Shown: piece by piece, positions 47,001-57,023 of the stretch
Layout of the letters: each line of letters starts with the position of its first letter
Numbering within the stretch: position 1 is the first letter of the stretch
NCBI GenBank assembly: GCA_026936335.1
Contig: JAPMXV010000071.1
Coordinates: 124,001-188,000 of the forward strand
Length of the DNA: 64,000 nt
DNA from: Mantamonas sphyraenae
Lineage: Eukaryota; CRuMs; Mantamonadidae
Direction of reading: 5' to 3'
Position numbers and translations under genes: made by a program
Notes under the pieces: generated by a model
Told to the model about the DNA's origin: nothing
The model's database searches: none
What the model saw: only the letters and a program-made list of their open reading frames with translations

Positions 47001-47791
47001 TCCAGGGCCAGGATGCACTGCTCCGCCACGTCGATGTACTCGATGGACAGGAGCTTGTTGCACAGTGCCGGAATGGCGTTGCGGTGCACAATACTGTTGA
47101 TGGACGAGGGCATGACGTCCATGAGGTTTGTGAGGGCGCGTGCGGCAAGCAGCATGATTTCGCTGTTGAAATTGGAGTCCAGAAGCTGCACCAACGGAGG
47201 CACAAAGCTGTCCACCGAAAAATGGTTCATGGAATCCTCAGACGCCAGCGACAGCGCCTCGTTGAGCTGGTTCAGGCTGACCAGCTGTCGATCCGGTGAG
47301 CTGTGGTCGTTCAAACCCTCCAACAGCCCTCGCATGCTGCTACTGTTTGTCACAGACACAGCACCTCCCGAATACGGATCGTACCCTCCGTACATGCCTC
47401 CTCCTCCTCCTCCTCCTCCTCCTCCCCACATCATGCTTGCTTGCGCCTGGGACGGTGTTTGTTGTTGTTGCTGGGCTTGCTGCACTTGGTTCATAAACGA
47501 CTGCAAGTGGGATACCGACTGTGCATCCATGGCTCCCGTTGCACCGCCACTCATCATCAGGGCTGTGAGCATGTTTGCGTTCACGGCGCCTCCGTTTGCG
47601 AGCTCGTGCAGATCGGTGGCAAACGAGGCATTGCCTTGCACCGGCGGCGGTGGCGGCATGGACGCCCCTGTGGTTGTCCCTGAAGTCTGTGTCGTTGATT
47701 CTGTGTCGGACGTGCTCGCTTGCTTCTTCTCCTCCTCCATGCCATCGTCCTGCGTGTCCTTGGGTTCGCTCCCGCTTGAATTCCGTCTCAT
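41041..47791 (-). CDS. TRIP12/UFD4-like HECT ubiquitin ligase with a UBR-box; two frame breaks
   Basis: About 2,250 codons in three overlapping frames, apparently intronless. ATG 47791 ([12 protein letters not shown]) is used because the upstream ORF lacks another ATG. N-terminal armadillo repeats match TRIP12/UPL3 ([53 protein letters not shown]). Around 45,620-45,450 is a UBR-type zinc finger: [43 protein letters not shown], most like the UBR5 box. An acidic/Gln-rich region precedes the HECT domain ([51 protein letters not shown]). The catalytic Cys lies in [16 protein letters not shown], and the end EGQESFHLS is TRIP12-like. One base seems missing near 44351-44356 and one near 41813-41816. 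TRIP12/UFD4 ubiquitinate fusion-type and degron substrates. Confidence 0.87.
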
Positions 47792-48030
47792 CGGCTTCGG
47801 CTTCGTGTGTGGCTCTTTCTTCTTCGCTTCTCGCTCAGCCTGTGTTGCCCCACGGTGTGCTTTCAAGCCTCTGCAGGGTGTATCTGTGTGTAGGTGTACC
47901 CCTTGTGTGTCCTTTGGTGAACGTTGCGCTGCTGCGGCTGTGTGGGAACGGGAGGGAATCGAGGAACAGTGGGTGGCTGTGCGCAGGCGCCACCACTTCT
48001 TTCCACTCAACCCTCTGCACTCTAAAAACC
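47792..48030. promoter_or_regulatory. Divergent promoter region, TRIP12-like / SCPx
   Basis: 239 bp between start codons. The TRIP12-side frame stays open but lacks an ATG, so it is taken as 5' UTR. Confidence 0.5.
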
Positions 48031-50092
48031 ATGGGACGCAAAGTTTACGTCGTTGGCGTTGGCATGACCAAGTTTCTCAAGCCGGGCAAGCATGACCTGG
48101 ACTATCCGGACTTTGCCGTGGAGGCAGGCACCAAGGCCCTGAAGGATGCTGGCATCGACTATTCGGAGATCCAGCAGGTCTGTGTGGGTTATGTCTACGG
48201 TAAGTTGTGCGTGGGTACTGGAGGGAATGGATCACAGGCAGGGGTTTGAGGGGTGTGCGAGTGTGGCGCGAGTGTGCCAGATAGGCTCGCAAACGGGCTT
48301 GGTCACTCACGGCATGCGAACGCTTGACGTGGATCCCAGACGAAACTGACCCGTGACGGACACACACCGATGCAGGCGACTCGACATGCGGTCAGCGTGC
48401 AGTGTACGAGTTGGGCCTTACGGGAGTACCCGTGTACAACGTGAACAACAACTGCTCCACGGGTTCCACGGCGTTGTTGTACGTTTGCTAGGCGCGAGGA
48501 GACCATCCTCCGTCGTTTCCACGCCGAAACAGGGCCCGTTATTGCGCGCAAAGGAGACTGACACACACGGAATGGACACACTGGGACACGTGCGGCACAG
48601 CATGGCCAAGCAGTTTGTGGAGGGTGGTCTGGCAGATTGTGTGATGGCCATTGGCTTCGAAAAGATGGAGCGCGGGTCGTTGGGGAGCAAGTTTGACGAC
48701 CGCACGAACCCGATGGACAAGCACATGGAGGCGATGATTGACAAGCGTGGGTATGGCGAGGCGCCGCCAACGCCGCAGATCTTTGCCAATGCGGGACGTG
48801 AGCACATGGAGAAGTACGGCACGACGCTGGAGCACTTTGCCAAGATTGGTCACAAGAACCACAAGCACAGCATCGCCAACCCGTACTCGCAGTTCCGCAC
48901 CGAGTATTCATTGGACAAGGTGAAGAACAGCCGTGCCATCTACGAGCCCCTGACGCTGTTGCAGTGCTGCCCGACGAGCGACGGCAGCGCAGCGGCCATC
49001 CTGTGTTCGGAGGAGTTTATGCGCAAACATGGACTGGAGGCGCAGGCCATCGAAGTGCTGGGCATGTCCATGGTGACGGATGTGCAGGGCACGTTTGAGA
49101 AGGGGTCGGACATGGCGCTTGTTGGATATGACATGACGCGCAAGGCCATCCAGCAGGTGGAGGAGCAGGCGGGGCACAAGGCAAGCGAGGTGCAGGTGGT
49201 GGAACTCCACGATTGCTTCTCGGCCAATGAGCTCATCAACTACGAGGCCCTGGGGTTGATTCCAGAAGGCACGGCAGGCGAGTTTATCGACAAGGGGGAC
49301 AACACGTACGGCGGCAAGTATGTGATCAACCCGTCGGGAGGACTGATTTCCAAGGGCCACCCGCTGGGTGCAACGGGATTGGCACAGGTGACGGAAATCA
49401 CCTGGCAGTTGCGTGGTGTGGCTGGCGGTCGTCAGGTGCGTGACTGCAAGCTGGGACTGCAGCACAACATCGGGCTCGGCGGCGCCGTGGTGGTGGGCAT
49501 GTACAAGAAGGCATTCCCCAACCTCAAGACGCCTCCCAGCAAGTTGGGTTACAACCCGGCAGTCGAGGCACGCGATCTCGACGGCAATCTGATGGAAGGT
49601 GGCGAAGAGTGGACTGGCCAAGCGTACGCCGGTAGCACGTCGTCGTCGTCATCGTCGTCGTCTTCGTCGTCGTCGTCGTCGTCGTCCAGCAGCAGCTCCA
49701 GCAGCAGCTCGTCCAGCAGCGGCGGCGCTTCTGTGTCTGTGGATGGGTTCCAGGCCTCCGAGGTGATGGAGGGCCTGAAGACGCGTCTGGCAAGCGAGCC
49801 GAAGCTGGTGAAGCAAGTGGGCGGTGTGTTCCACTTTGTGGTGACGGATGGACCCAACGGAGCCAAGCAGTCGTGGACTGTGGATCTGAAGAACGGGGCA
49901 GGCAAGGTGGAACTGGGAGCACCTGCCAAGGCAGACTGCACCCTGACGATGAGTGACGACATCTTTTTCAAGGTGTTTACAGGCCAGCTCAACTCGCAGA
50001 AGGCATACATGCAGCGCAAGCTGAAGATCAAGGGTGCCATGAAGTACGCCATGAAGCTGGGCAAGCTCAGCAAGAAGACCGCCAAGCTGTAA
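48031..50092 (+). CDS. SCP2: SCPx: peroxisomal 3-oxoacyl-CoA thiolase fused to SCP2
   Basis: Exons 48031-48199, 48376-48478 and 48601-50092, 587 residues (human SCPx 547). The thiolase part starts [12 protein letters not shown] and contains the acyl-binding Cys in [14 protein letters not shown]. It continues with [27 protein letters not shown] (as in animal [12 protein letters not shown]), [20 protein letters not shown] and [19 protein letters not shown] run of about 28 Ser links it to an SCP2 domain ending in AKL (PTS1). It cleaves branched-chain and sterol side-chain 3-ketoacyl-CoAs in peroxisomes. The Ser linker changes from TCG/TCA codons to AGC/TCC codons at about 49686, exactly where near-identity to the tandem SCP2 gene begins. 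Confidence 0.95.
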
Positions 50093-50150
50093 ACGATGCA
50101 GAAGCAATACAGATGCAGATGTGCAGCAGTGTGTGTTTTGTTGTTGTTCT
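49686..50150 (+). repeat. Recent segmental duplication, copy B (SCPx SCP2 domain plus 3' UTR)
   Basis: Partner of copy A in direct orientation about 9.2 kb away. Identity starts inside the Ser linker and ends in the GTGATGGTGATGG repeat after the stop. The thiolase part upstream has no counterpart near copy A. The shared 3' flank argues for gene conversion or a short DNA duplication rather than selection on the protein. Confidence 0.93.
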
Positions 50151-50197
50151 GTGGTGATGGTGATGGTGTTGTCTTTGTGGTTGTGGTTGTGGACAAG

Positions 50198-51546
50198 TCA
50201 CGCGAAACTGCTGCTGCTTCCGCCTCCGCTGAAGCTGCTGCTGCTGCTGCTGCCACTGCCGCCTCCGTAGGTGCTGCTGCCACCTTGCATGGTGCTCTCA
50301 CCACGAATGGACATGCCTTCGGCTTCAGCCAGGGCCTTGAAGGAGAAGGATTGCGAGTCGATTGTTTGCAACTCCTGCGAGATTACCTCTGCGCTCAAGT
50401 TGTTCAGATCGGTAAGCACTGGGTTCAACACGTGCTTCTACACACAATCAATGTGTCCACAATCAATCAACCATGTTAGCGCATATCCGTCATCATGCTA
50501 CCACGTCAAGCGGGATATTCCACCACTTACCACCACCATATCGTCGATATACTCAATCAGCTGGGACATCTCTTCGTTCGAGGCCAGCTCAGGGTCGTAG
50601 AACTTGCCATACAGCTGTTCCAGCAGTTCACACAGCGTGTACAGCACCAGGCGCATGGAAATGAACTTTGGCTGTGGTGTGTGTGTGTGTGTGCGAGGTT
50701 TGTCAGAGACTGTGGATGTAGTGCGCTGTCACACAGGCGGTACAGTGTTGCACGTACCACGTGGGGAAAGTTGAGAAACTCAAAGGATGGGTCACTGCCG
50801 TAGGAGCCAGCTTGGATTGGGTTTTGCACCGTGGAGGTGTCCACATCAAGCGACTGGTTGCCCATCAGGCGTTTCTGTGAGGATGTGGGCGTGTGTGGTG
50901 GGTCGTACGAGACAGTCGCGCGATGGTAGTTAGCAAAAAAAGCGGGTTTGCAAGTGGGAAGGGCGCCGGGTGGGAGGGCGAAACCAACAAGCGACGATTT
51001 CGTGGCAAACTCTTTGCTAGCCTCCTCGAGCAGTTTGGCCACGGCGCGCACGGTCTGCTTGACAGAGGCGATGTTGAGCAAGGGTGCCAGCGAGTAGCCC
51101 AAGCATAGAAAGTGGTTGACCCTGTGACGGAAGCGATCGACAACACAAAAGGGAGAGCGTGGCAGAGAGCGAGAGAGAGAGAGGGTCAGCAACGACGCCA
51201 GCAACAAGTGTGACACGCTCGCCGTTTTGGCAGGCGGGCACAGCCACACGTACCGTTTGTACATGTCGGAAGTGGTGTAAAAGTCGTCCAGCTGGTCTGC
51301 AGAGATGGTGACGACATTCATCCACATCACGTTGTCCTGTTCCTGGAACCGTTTCAGGTAGTCCAAGTTTCGTTTGCGTTTGCCCACCAGATTCTCCAAA
51401 TGGAAAATCTTGGAGCTGTCCACCGATTCCTGTGGGCAAAGGGGAGGGAACAAGAAGGAGAGAGAGAGAGGTGCCATGGGATGGGTGGAGGGGTAGTGTG
51501 TGAGGGGAAATCGGGGGGGTGGGATAGCAACAACGACACGTACCAT
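50198..51546 (-). CDS. Helical protein of unknown family, six exons
   Basis: Exons: ATG alone at 51546-51544 before a GTACGT donor, then 51429-51254, 51121-50989, 50874-50758, 50671-50531 and 50437-50198; 269 residues with consistent phases. The exon-3 donor (GTTGGT) is weak. I do not recognise the family. The protein is leucine-rich and helical: SKIFHLENLVGKRKRNLDYL, MWMNVVTISADQLDDFYTTS, VNHFLCLGYSLAPLLNIASV, RLVLYTLCELLEQLYGKFYD, HVLNPVLTDLNNLSAEVISQ. Single exons each hold one or two helices. The last ~40 residues are Gly/Ser low-complexity. There is no signal peptide or membrane segment. The good exon phasing and conserved-looking core suggest a real, probably conserved eukaryotic gene. 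It converges with SCPx, leaving 105 bp. Confidence 0.7.
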
Positions 51547-51744
51547 GGTCAGACGGATTGCTTTGGAATGATGTGCGCATGATGGATGTGCGTGAATGTG
51601 TGCTTGTGCTCGAGCTGGGACCTGGGACCGGTTGGGGACAATCACACAGACTGCCATGCGCAGAGAGAAATTCCTGATTTCCTTCCACGGCGCCCTTGGG
51701 GGCCAAAAACAAACAAAGCAAGGCAAAGTGGGGTGGGGGGAACA
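51547..51744. promoter_or_regulatory. Divergent promoter region, helical unknown / LtrA
   Basis: 198 bp between the two start codons; no conserved element recognised. Confidence 0.5.
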
Positions 51745-53720
51745 ATGCCACAGAGAACACGCACGGTGCTGTTTGAGAGGCCACAGCTGCTTCTGGATTG
51801 GTTTAGCACGGAACAGGAACAACGGGGCGTGAGCCAGGAGGAACTCTTTCTTGATTTGGCTCTGGTGGGCGGTTGCGTGTCACTGTCGTTGTTTGTGGCC
51901 AACAGTGGCGTGACGTGGGAGACAATGGCCCAGTTCACGTTGATATTCTCGCTCATGTGGGCCCACTGGCACGCCATTTCCAACTACTTCACACGCTTCT
52001 CCTGCAACGACATTGCCAGCAAGTCGTTGTTCGGCCTGCACATTCTCGGCGTAACCCTGGTGGCCACCAGTGCCAAGTCGCTGCCAGAGTCAGCCGCCCT
52101 GACCGTCACCAACATTGGTGACGCGCTGGCTTCAACCGGAGCTGGCGCCATGAACCTTCTGGTGTGGCTTTATGTGCCCCGTGCACGCGGTCCTGCACGC
52201 CTCTACGTCATCACCTACTCTCTTTGTATTGTATTCTCCATCAGTGGCACGATTCTCACGCCCACCGTGCCTGCGGCGGCGTGGGTGTTGCAGTTGTGCA
52301 GCGTGATTGCCCTTTCCACGGGCACCCTGCTGCAAGGCCACCTGAGTGACCGCATCCCTGTGCATGTGGAACATATTGCGGAACGCCACGGCTTGTTTGT
52401 GCTGCTTGTGCTTGGCGAAATTGTGCTTGCCATTGTGGTGAGTCCTATCAAGTACGACTCGGCTCACTTTCTGGCGCTCTCCTTTGCGTCCATCATCGCC
52501 TTTGCCCTTCACATGATGTACTTTGACACGCAACCGGACGGTGCGGATACGGACAAGCATGCCATCAATCGCAACCGGCTTGCACGACGAACATACATCT
52601 ACGGCAATTTTCTTTTCACGCTGATGCTGCTCATGCTGGGCTCGGCCATCAAGTTGAACATGAAGCACCTGTACGAACCAGTGACGGTGTATGCGGAGGA
52701 GGAGTGGCTCATGTGCATCTCGTTTGTGCTGAGCGTGGTGGTGCTGTTTGTGGTGCGCAATTCGCACGCGATCGGTATCAACCGCTCCCGTGTGGCCGCT
52801 CCACCTGAGGTCGTGCACGCGCTGGTGGAGAATGGACTGGTGGATCCGGCCCACTTGGAGCGTGCGGTGTTGCGCGATCTGGAGACGCAGAACCACCCGG
52901 AGCTGGTGCACAAAATCGCAAAGTCAGTGCTCGAGCAGAGTCCCATGATGGAAGAGGACTACAACGACACATATGAACACTACGGTGACACAGATAATCA
53001 TGATGATGATGATCATGAGGGTGAGGGGGAGGATGATGAAGAGGAGGAGAGCGAGGCGGACTGCTCCGACGAGGAGTTGCTGAGTGACGACGAAGACGAA
53101 TCAACCACGGGACACAGGAGGATGACAACCTGCAATTGGATGGGGTCGGAAGCCAACGCACAAGCAGCGATCGAGAGGGAGAGGAGATGGAAGAGTTGCA
53201 GCGCATCGATGTCGTGATCACGTCGGCAGACGGGGAGACTCGGCAGCAGCCGCAGGAGCAAGCGGGGACGCAGCAGGGTGCATTGACAGCAGAGACTCAG
53301 CACGAGAAGCGACCCAGTGTGTCTGTGGTGATTGGAGACGGAGGAGTGTTGACAAAGCGGGATGCATCGTCAGCGCCTGAAGCATTGCCAGTGCACGTGA
53401 TGGTGACACAGCGCCACGCACGATTGCACAGCGTGTTCCGTGTGCTCTTCCTTCTCATGGACTCCGTGATGCCTGCCTGGGTGCCGTCGCGTCTGTGGAT
53501 GTTTGCCATTCTGGGCATCCAGTGTTGTCTCATGGTCATCATGGACAGTGCGGTGATCCAGATCGACAAGGAGGCCATGGACATGCAAAAGAAGCAAGCT
53601 GCAGCGCAAGCTGCCATGGCAGCACACGAGGACAATGCTGAGGACAAGAAGAAGGCCAGTGCCGGTGCTGCTGGTGCTGGTGTGACAACGCAGTCGGAGG
53701 CAAAGCAAAAGGTCGGATGA
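51745..53720 (+). CDS. LtrA-family multi-pass membrane protein; frameshifted
   Basis: ATG 51745 with an N-terminal LtrA ('low temperature requirement A') domain: VSQEELFLDLALVGGCVSLS (the E-LFxDL signature), MWAHWHAISNYFTRF, LVLGEIVLAIVVSP, then several hydrophobic helices to about 52770. A His/Asp/Glu-rich acidic loop follows. The frame then breaks in the GGG at 53109-53111; with one more base it continues into an acidic stretch and a final hydrophobic pair (VFRVLFLLMDSVMPAWVP, RLWMFAILGIQCCLMVIMD), giving about 658 residues. LtrA proteins occur in bacteria, fungi and protists; their transport or signalling role is unproved. The stop TGA 53718-53720 overlaps the ATG of the next gene. Confidence 0.82.
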
Positions 53721-54880
53721 GCAGCAGCAGCAGCAGCAGCAGCAACAACGACCAACCTGGCTTGGCTGCCATCCTTGGCCTCGACAATGAACAAACATAC
53801 ACAGTGAGGTTGGGTGACAGTCTCAAACGAGACAAGAAGGATGGTTCGGGTGAAGAACTGGACACCATGTCGTGTAGGTGATGGAATCCCCCGCCGCCCC
53901 TCCCTCCCTCCAGATACCAGCTCACCCATGTCGTCCTCCATGTTGAACCCCATTGGCCTGGTATGCAGACACGTTTGTGCCCAACTCCATGGATATGGAC
54001 CGTCCGGGGGTCATGCTGAACGAGCACGTGCCAGTGGGAGACTCAACCAAGGTTGAGCTTTACCACGCCATTGCCGAAGATGTAGGTGCAGTGTGTTTGC
54101 GTTTCTGTGTCACATGGGTTCATTGACATGTGTCCGGTCTTTCATGGCACCTTTTGTGTGCGTGTACAGAGCCCAATGCCGGGCAAAGCAGTGATGAAGC
54201 ACGAGGCTGTGCGCACACACGCAAACGAAGGCCTGTGTGTGCTGCTACTGGATCCGGAAACCAATGAGCTTCGACTGGAGAGTGTGTACAGTGAGATCAA
54301 AGCCAACAAGATGGTGCCCCTGGCTCGCAATGAGATGTCCCAGGAGCTGAGGCGTGGTTTCCAACTCGCCACCAGCGAGTGGAAGCGCTACCGTTCGTCG
54401 CTGCAGCAGCAGCAACAGCAGCAACAACAGCAACAGCAGCAGGCATCCACCACCCAAGTCACTTCCTCCTCCACATCGACTCCCCCCGCAAGGTCAATCC
54501 CCACACAGAGCTCCGCCAGCAGCACAGAAAGCAAACGCACAGCAGACGACGCCGTTCTCGGTGCTTCCCCGCACGAACAAGCCCCGAAACGCCTCCGCGT
54601 CGAACAAGAGCCACCCAAGGACGACTCATTGTCAAGCAATGACACAGCCAATTCCATGGCAACAGAAAGCCCCGTTGCTGCCGTGGCGGCTGCTGCCGCC
54701 GCAGTGCTACCTGGCGACGACGATGGATCCGATGTGAGTTGCCTCTGTGTGTGTGTTTGTGTGTGTGTGTGTGTAATGCGCGTTCACTGACATTCCACCC
54801 GTGTTCCGGGTTATCCTCTACAGTCGGATTCGTCAACGGATTCGTCAGGGTCGTCGGATTCATCCTCCTCTGGGGTGTGA
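53717..54880 (+). CDS. EAF-family (ELL-associated factor) transcription elongation protein
   Basis: Exons 53717-53873, 53969-54081, 54170-54733 and 54824-54880, 296 residues with closing phases (1, 0 and 0). The N-terminal EAF domain reads TYTVRLGDSLKRDKKDG, then YTFVPNSMDMDRPG, VELYHAIAEDSPMPGKAVMK, and GLCVLLLDPETNELRLESV, aligning with human EAF1 (LRLGESFEKRP...YDFKPASID...VLIINHDTGEYVLEKL). A Gln run, a Ser/Thr/Pro-rich region and an acidic Ser/Asp tail (SDSSTDSSGSSDSSSSGV) follow, as in EAF transactivation tails. EAF proteins stimulate ELL-dependent Pol II elongation. The first codons are ATG and eight AGC, and the ATG sits inside the LtrA stop (ATGA). Confidence 0.88.
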
Positions 54881-54930
54881 GGACCATTCCAATCCCTGTA
54901 CTGTAAAGCGTGTGTTCATTCATGGGTCAT

Positions 54931-55779
54931 TCACCTGTACAAGTCCTCGTGTTCCTCCTCGTCCACCTCTTCCATGCAATCGATGACCTCGGCGGTCCAG
55001 CGATCAATCCTGTTCAGCGTGCGCATGAGGCTGTCCTCACTGACCCCAGCCTTGACAGCAAGGATGTGCAGATCCACCATATCAGATGTGATCCTCTGGT
55101 TGCTTGTCACCCGTGTCTGGCTCTTCTTGCCATTGGTACTGCTGCTCGGTTTGAACTTGGCACTGCCCAGCTCCGTCAGGCCAAATACGCTCACCTTGAC
55201 CGCCTGTTTGCCGGCATGTCCACTCTGTCGCCTCTGCAACGCCCCGTTGGTGCTCGCATCCTTTGTACTGTGTCCTCCCGCGCCTCCGCGTCGGTTGTCT
55301 TTGTAGCGAGCAAACGACTGCTGACCGTTACTTGCCAACGCCCCGCCAATTCCAAAACCTGTGCTCGACACCTGCAGGTCCCTGCTTTCGCTCCCATATG
55401 TTGTACGAGTCGATGCCAACTGTGATGATGTGCCTCGTGTGTACGTGTGTGCCTGACCTCCTGCGCTTTGCCTCGTTCCAGCCCGCCTCGACGTGGAGAT
55501 GCCCGTTGAGCTGCTCCCAATCGCTCCGCGTGACCCGCTGCTGCTTGCCATGACCCCGTACTGCATGGATTGCAGGTGATTTGTACGTCCACTCCTGTTT
55601 TCCTTGCTGCTACGGCTGCTGTGTGTTCTCTTCATCGTACGCGGCTGGGCCAGTTCGTCCAGCCGTTTGCTGATTTTCCTACCCCCGCCTGTGCTGCTCA
55701 CGGGTCGCTTCGACGTGCGCGACGTCGTGGTTGCCGTGTAATGCGTCGTTTCGAACGATCCCCGTTGCCAAAACGACAT
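54931..55779 (-). CDS. Basic Ser/Thr/Gly-rich protein with short acidic C-terminal helical domain, unknown
   Basis: Not recognised. ATG 55779 (MSFWQRGSFETTHY) gives 282 residues; an in-frame ATG at 55872 would abut the divergent gene with no spacer. The first ~200 residues are a disordered Ser/Arg/Thr/Gly mix with Tyr (SSRSSKENRSG, HTYTRGTSSQL, YKDNRRGGAGGH). The last ~60 residues look folded: QRITSDMVDLHILAVKAGVS, EDSLMRTLNRIDRWTAEVID, CMEEVDEEEHEDLYR, possibly a helical interaction module. There is no membrane segment. It converges with the EAF gene (50 bp between stops). A nuclear or cytoskeletal scaffold role is only a guess. Confidence 0.6.
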   Translation of the reverse strand: MSFWQRGSFETTHYTATTTSRTSKRPVSSTGGGRKISKRLDELAQPRTMKRTHSSRSSKENRSGRTNHLQSMQYGVMASSSGSRGAIGSSSTGISTSRRAGTRQSAGGQAHTYTRGTSSQLASTRTTYGSESRDLQVSSTGFGIGGALASNGQQSFARYKDNRRGGAGGHSTKDASTNGALQRRQSGHAGKQAVKVSVFGLTELGSAKFKPSSSTNGKKSQTRVTSNQRITSDMVDLHILAVKAGVSEDSLMRTLNRIDRWTAEVIDCMEEVDEEEHEDLYR

Positions 55780-55872
55780 GTGTAGAGGGCCGCGAGACCA
55801 GACGGAAGGAAAGAGTGGGTTTGGGCCGGCCGTCGCGGCGTCGCCCGCAGCAAAACCATCCCGTGACACCAA

Positions 55873-56954
55873 ATGCTCGATTCATCGTCTTCCGCAAGTG
55901 CCACAGACGGGCTGGCAAAGAATCGCATGGTGCTTGCCGCACTGTTTGCGGTCACCGCGGCCATGGTGGTGTTCTATAGGCCCAATGTTGCGGTGCCAGC
56001 AGACTCGCAAGCGCTGCAACGGGGCCCCGCACATGCCAATGGCCTCGAGGGCGAGGAAGTCGACGACTACCACGACCCCAACGAATCGTTGCAGGAAGAC
56101 AGCGACACAGAGGATGGCAAGAGCGACGAGGAAGGCAAAGGTGAGCGAGGTTTCGGGGTTTCGTGTGTGCGCAGCCCCCAAAAAGTGGGCACGGGGGTCA
56201 CGGACGAGCAGGATGAGTTGCACACGTGCTGACACGCGTGTGGATGACGTTGGATGGCAGAGGGCACAGCAGCAAAGGGCTCGTTGGCAGACAAGGTGAA
56301 TGCAGAGACACACAGCGGTGCAAAGTCTGCATCGGGCAAGAAGGGCAAGAAGCACGCGGGAAAGAAGGGCAAGAAAGGAAAGAAAGGCAAAAAGGGCAGG
56401 GCAAGAAGGGCAAGAAGGCAAAGAAGGGAAAGAAGGGAAAGAAGGCCAGTGGAAAGAGCAAGAACAAGAAGGGCAAAGGCAAGAACAAACGGAAGAGGAA
56501 ACGCAAAACCGGGGACGGAAACCAACCCCAGGGTGCGTCGACAACCACGTCATCCTCCCCTCCGGGCTCCAAGCTGGTGGTGCATGTCAATCAGGGTCTC
56601 AAGAGCATCAACGCCCCTCTGGCAAAGAAGATTGCCACACTGTGTCCGATCAACCATCCGCAAACAAACGTGCAGTGCGTGGTCAACCACAAAGACGCCC
56701 TGTCCGCATGCTTGCAACACCCAGAGTGCACCTCCTTCTTCTGCAAGGGCACCAAGGACAACGTGGGCGCAGAATGTTTCCTCCGCTCCCTGCCATGGAG
56801 CGAAAAGGCTTCGGCACACTTTGCCCCGCATCCGCAGTGCCAACCCGGTTGCACGTCCTACTTCCTCGACGACAAGGCTCAGGCAGACGCCTTTTTCAAG
56901 GATAACATGAAGGGCAAGTACGACGCAAACAAGGTGGAATTCAAGACATTTTGA
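55873..56954 (+). CDS. Type II membrane protein with Lys-rich stalk and Cys-rich C-terminal domain; frameshifted
   Basis: Exon 1 is 55873-56140 and exon 2 is 56261-56954. The N-terminus has one hydrophobic anchor (MVLAALFAVTAAMVVFY) after a short cytosolic tail, then an acidic segment, as in a type II (Golgi-type) protein. Exon 2 encodes a long KKGKKGKK-type stalk. The frame breaks near 56398 (GGCAGGGC, where GGCAAGGGC would fit) and continues in the other frame with more Lys repeats and then a folded domain with about seven Cys: VQCVVNHKDALSACLQHPE, CTSFFCKG, ECFLRSLPW, HPQCQPGCTSYF. That domain is vaguely PAN/apple-like, but I cannot assign it. About 320 residues in total. Secretory-pathway location is inferred; function unknown. 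Confidence 0.6.
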
Positions 56955-57023
56955 GGGAGGGGAATCTCTGCAAACATGAAAAATCAATTCCTTGTTTCTG
57001 TTCCGCGTGCAGTGTGGACAACC

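Noticed and set aside
49629..49690. Poly-Ser run in SCPx as an assembly artefact
   Set aside because: The run stays in frame and links two intact domains, and a comparable Ser linker is present in the tandem SCP2 gene, so it is taken as real.
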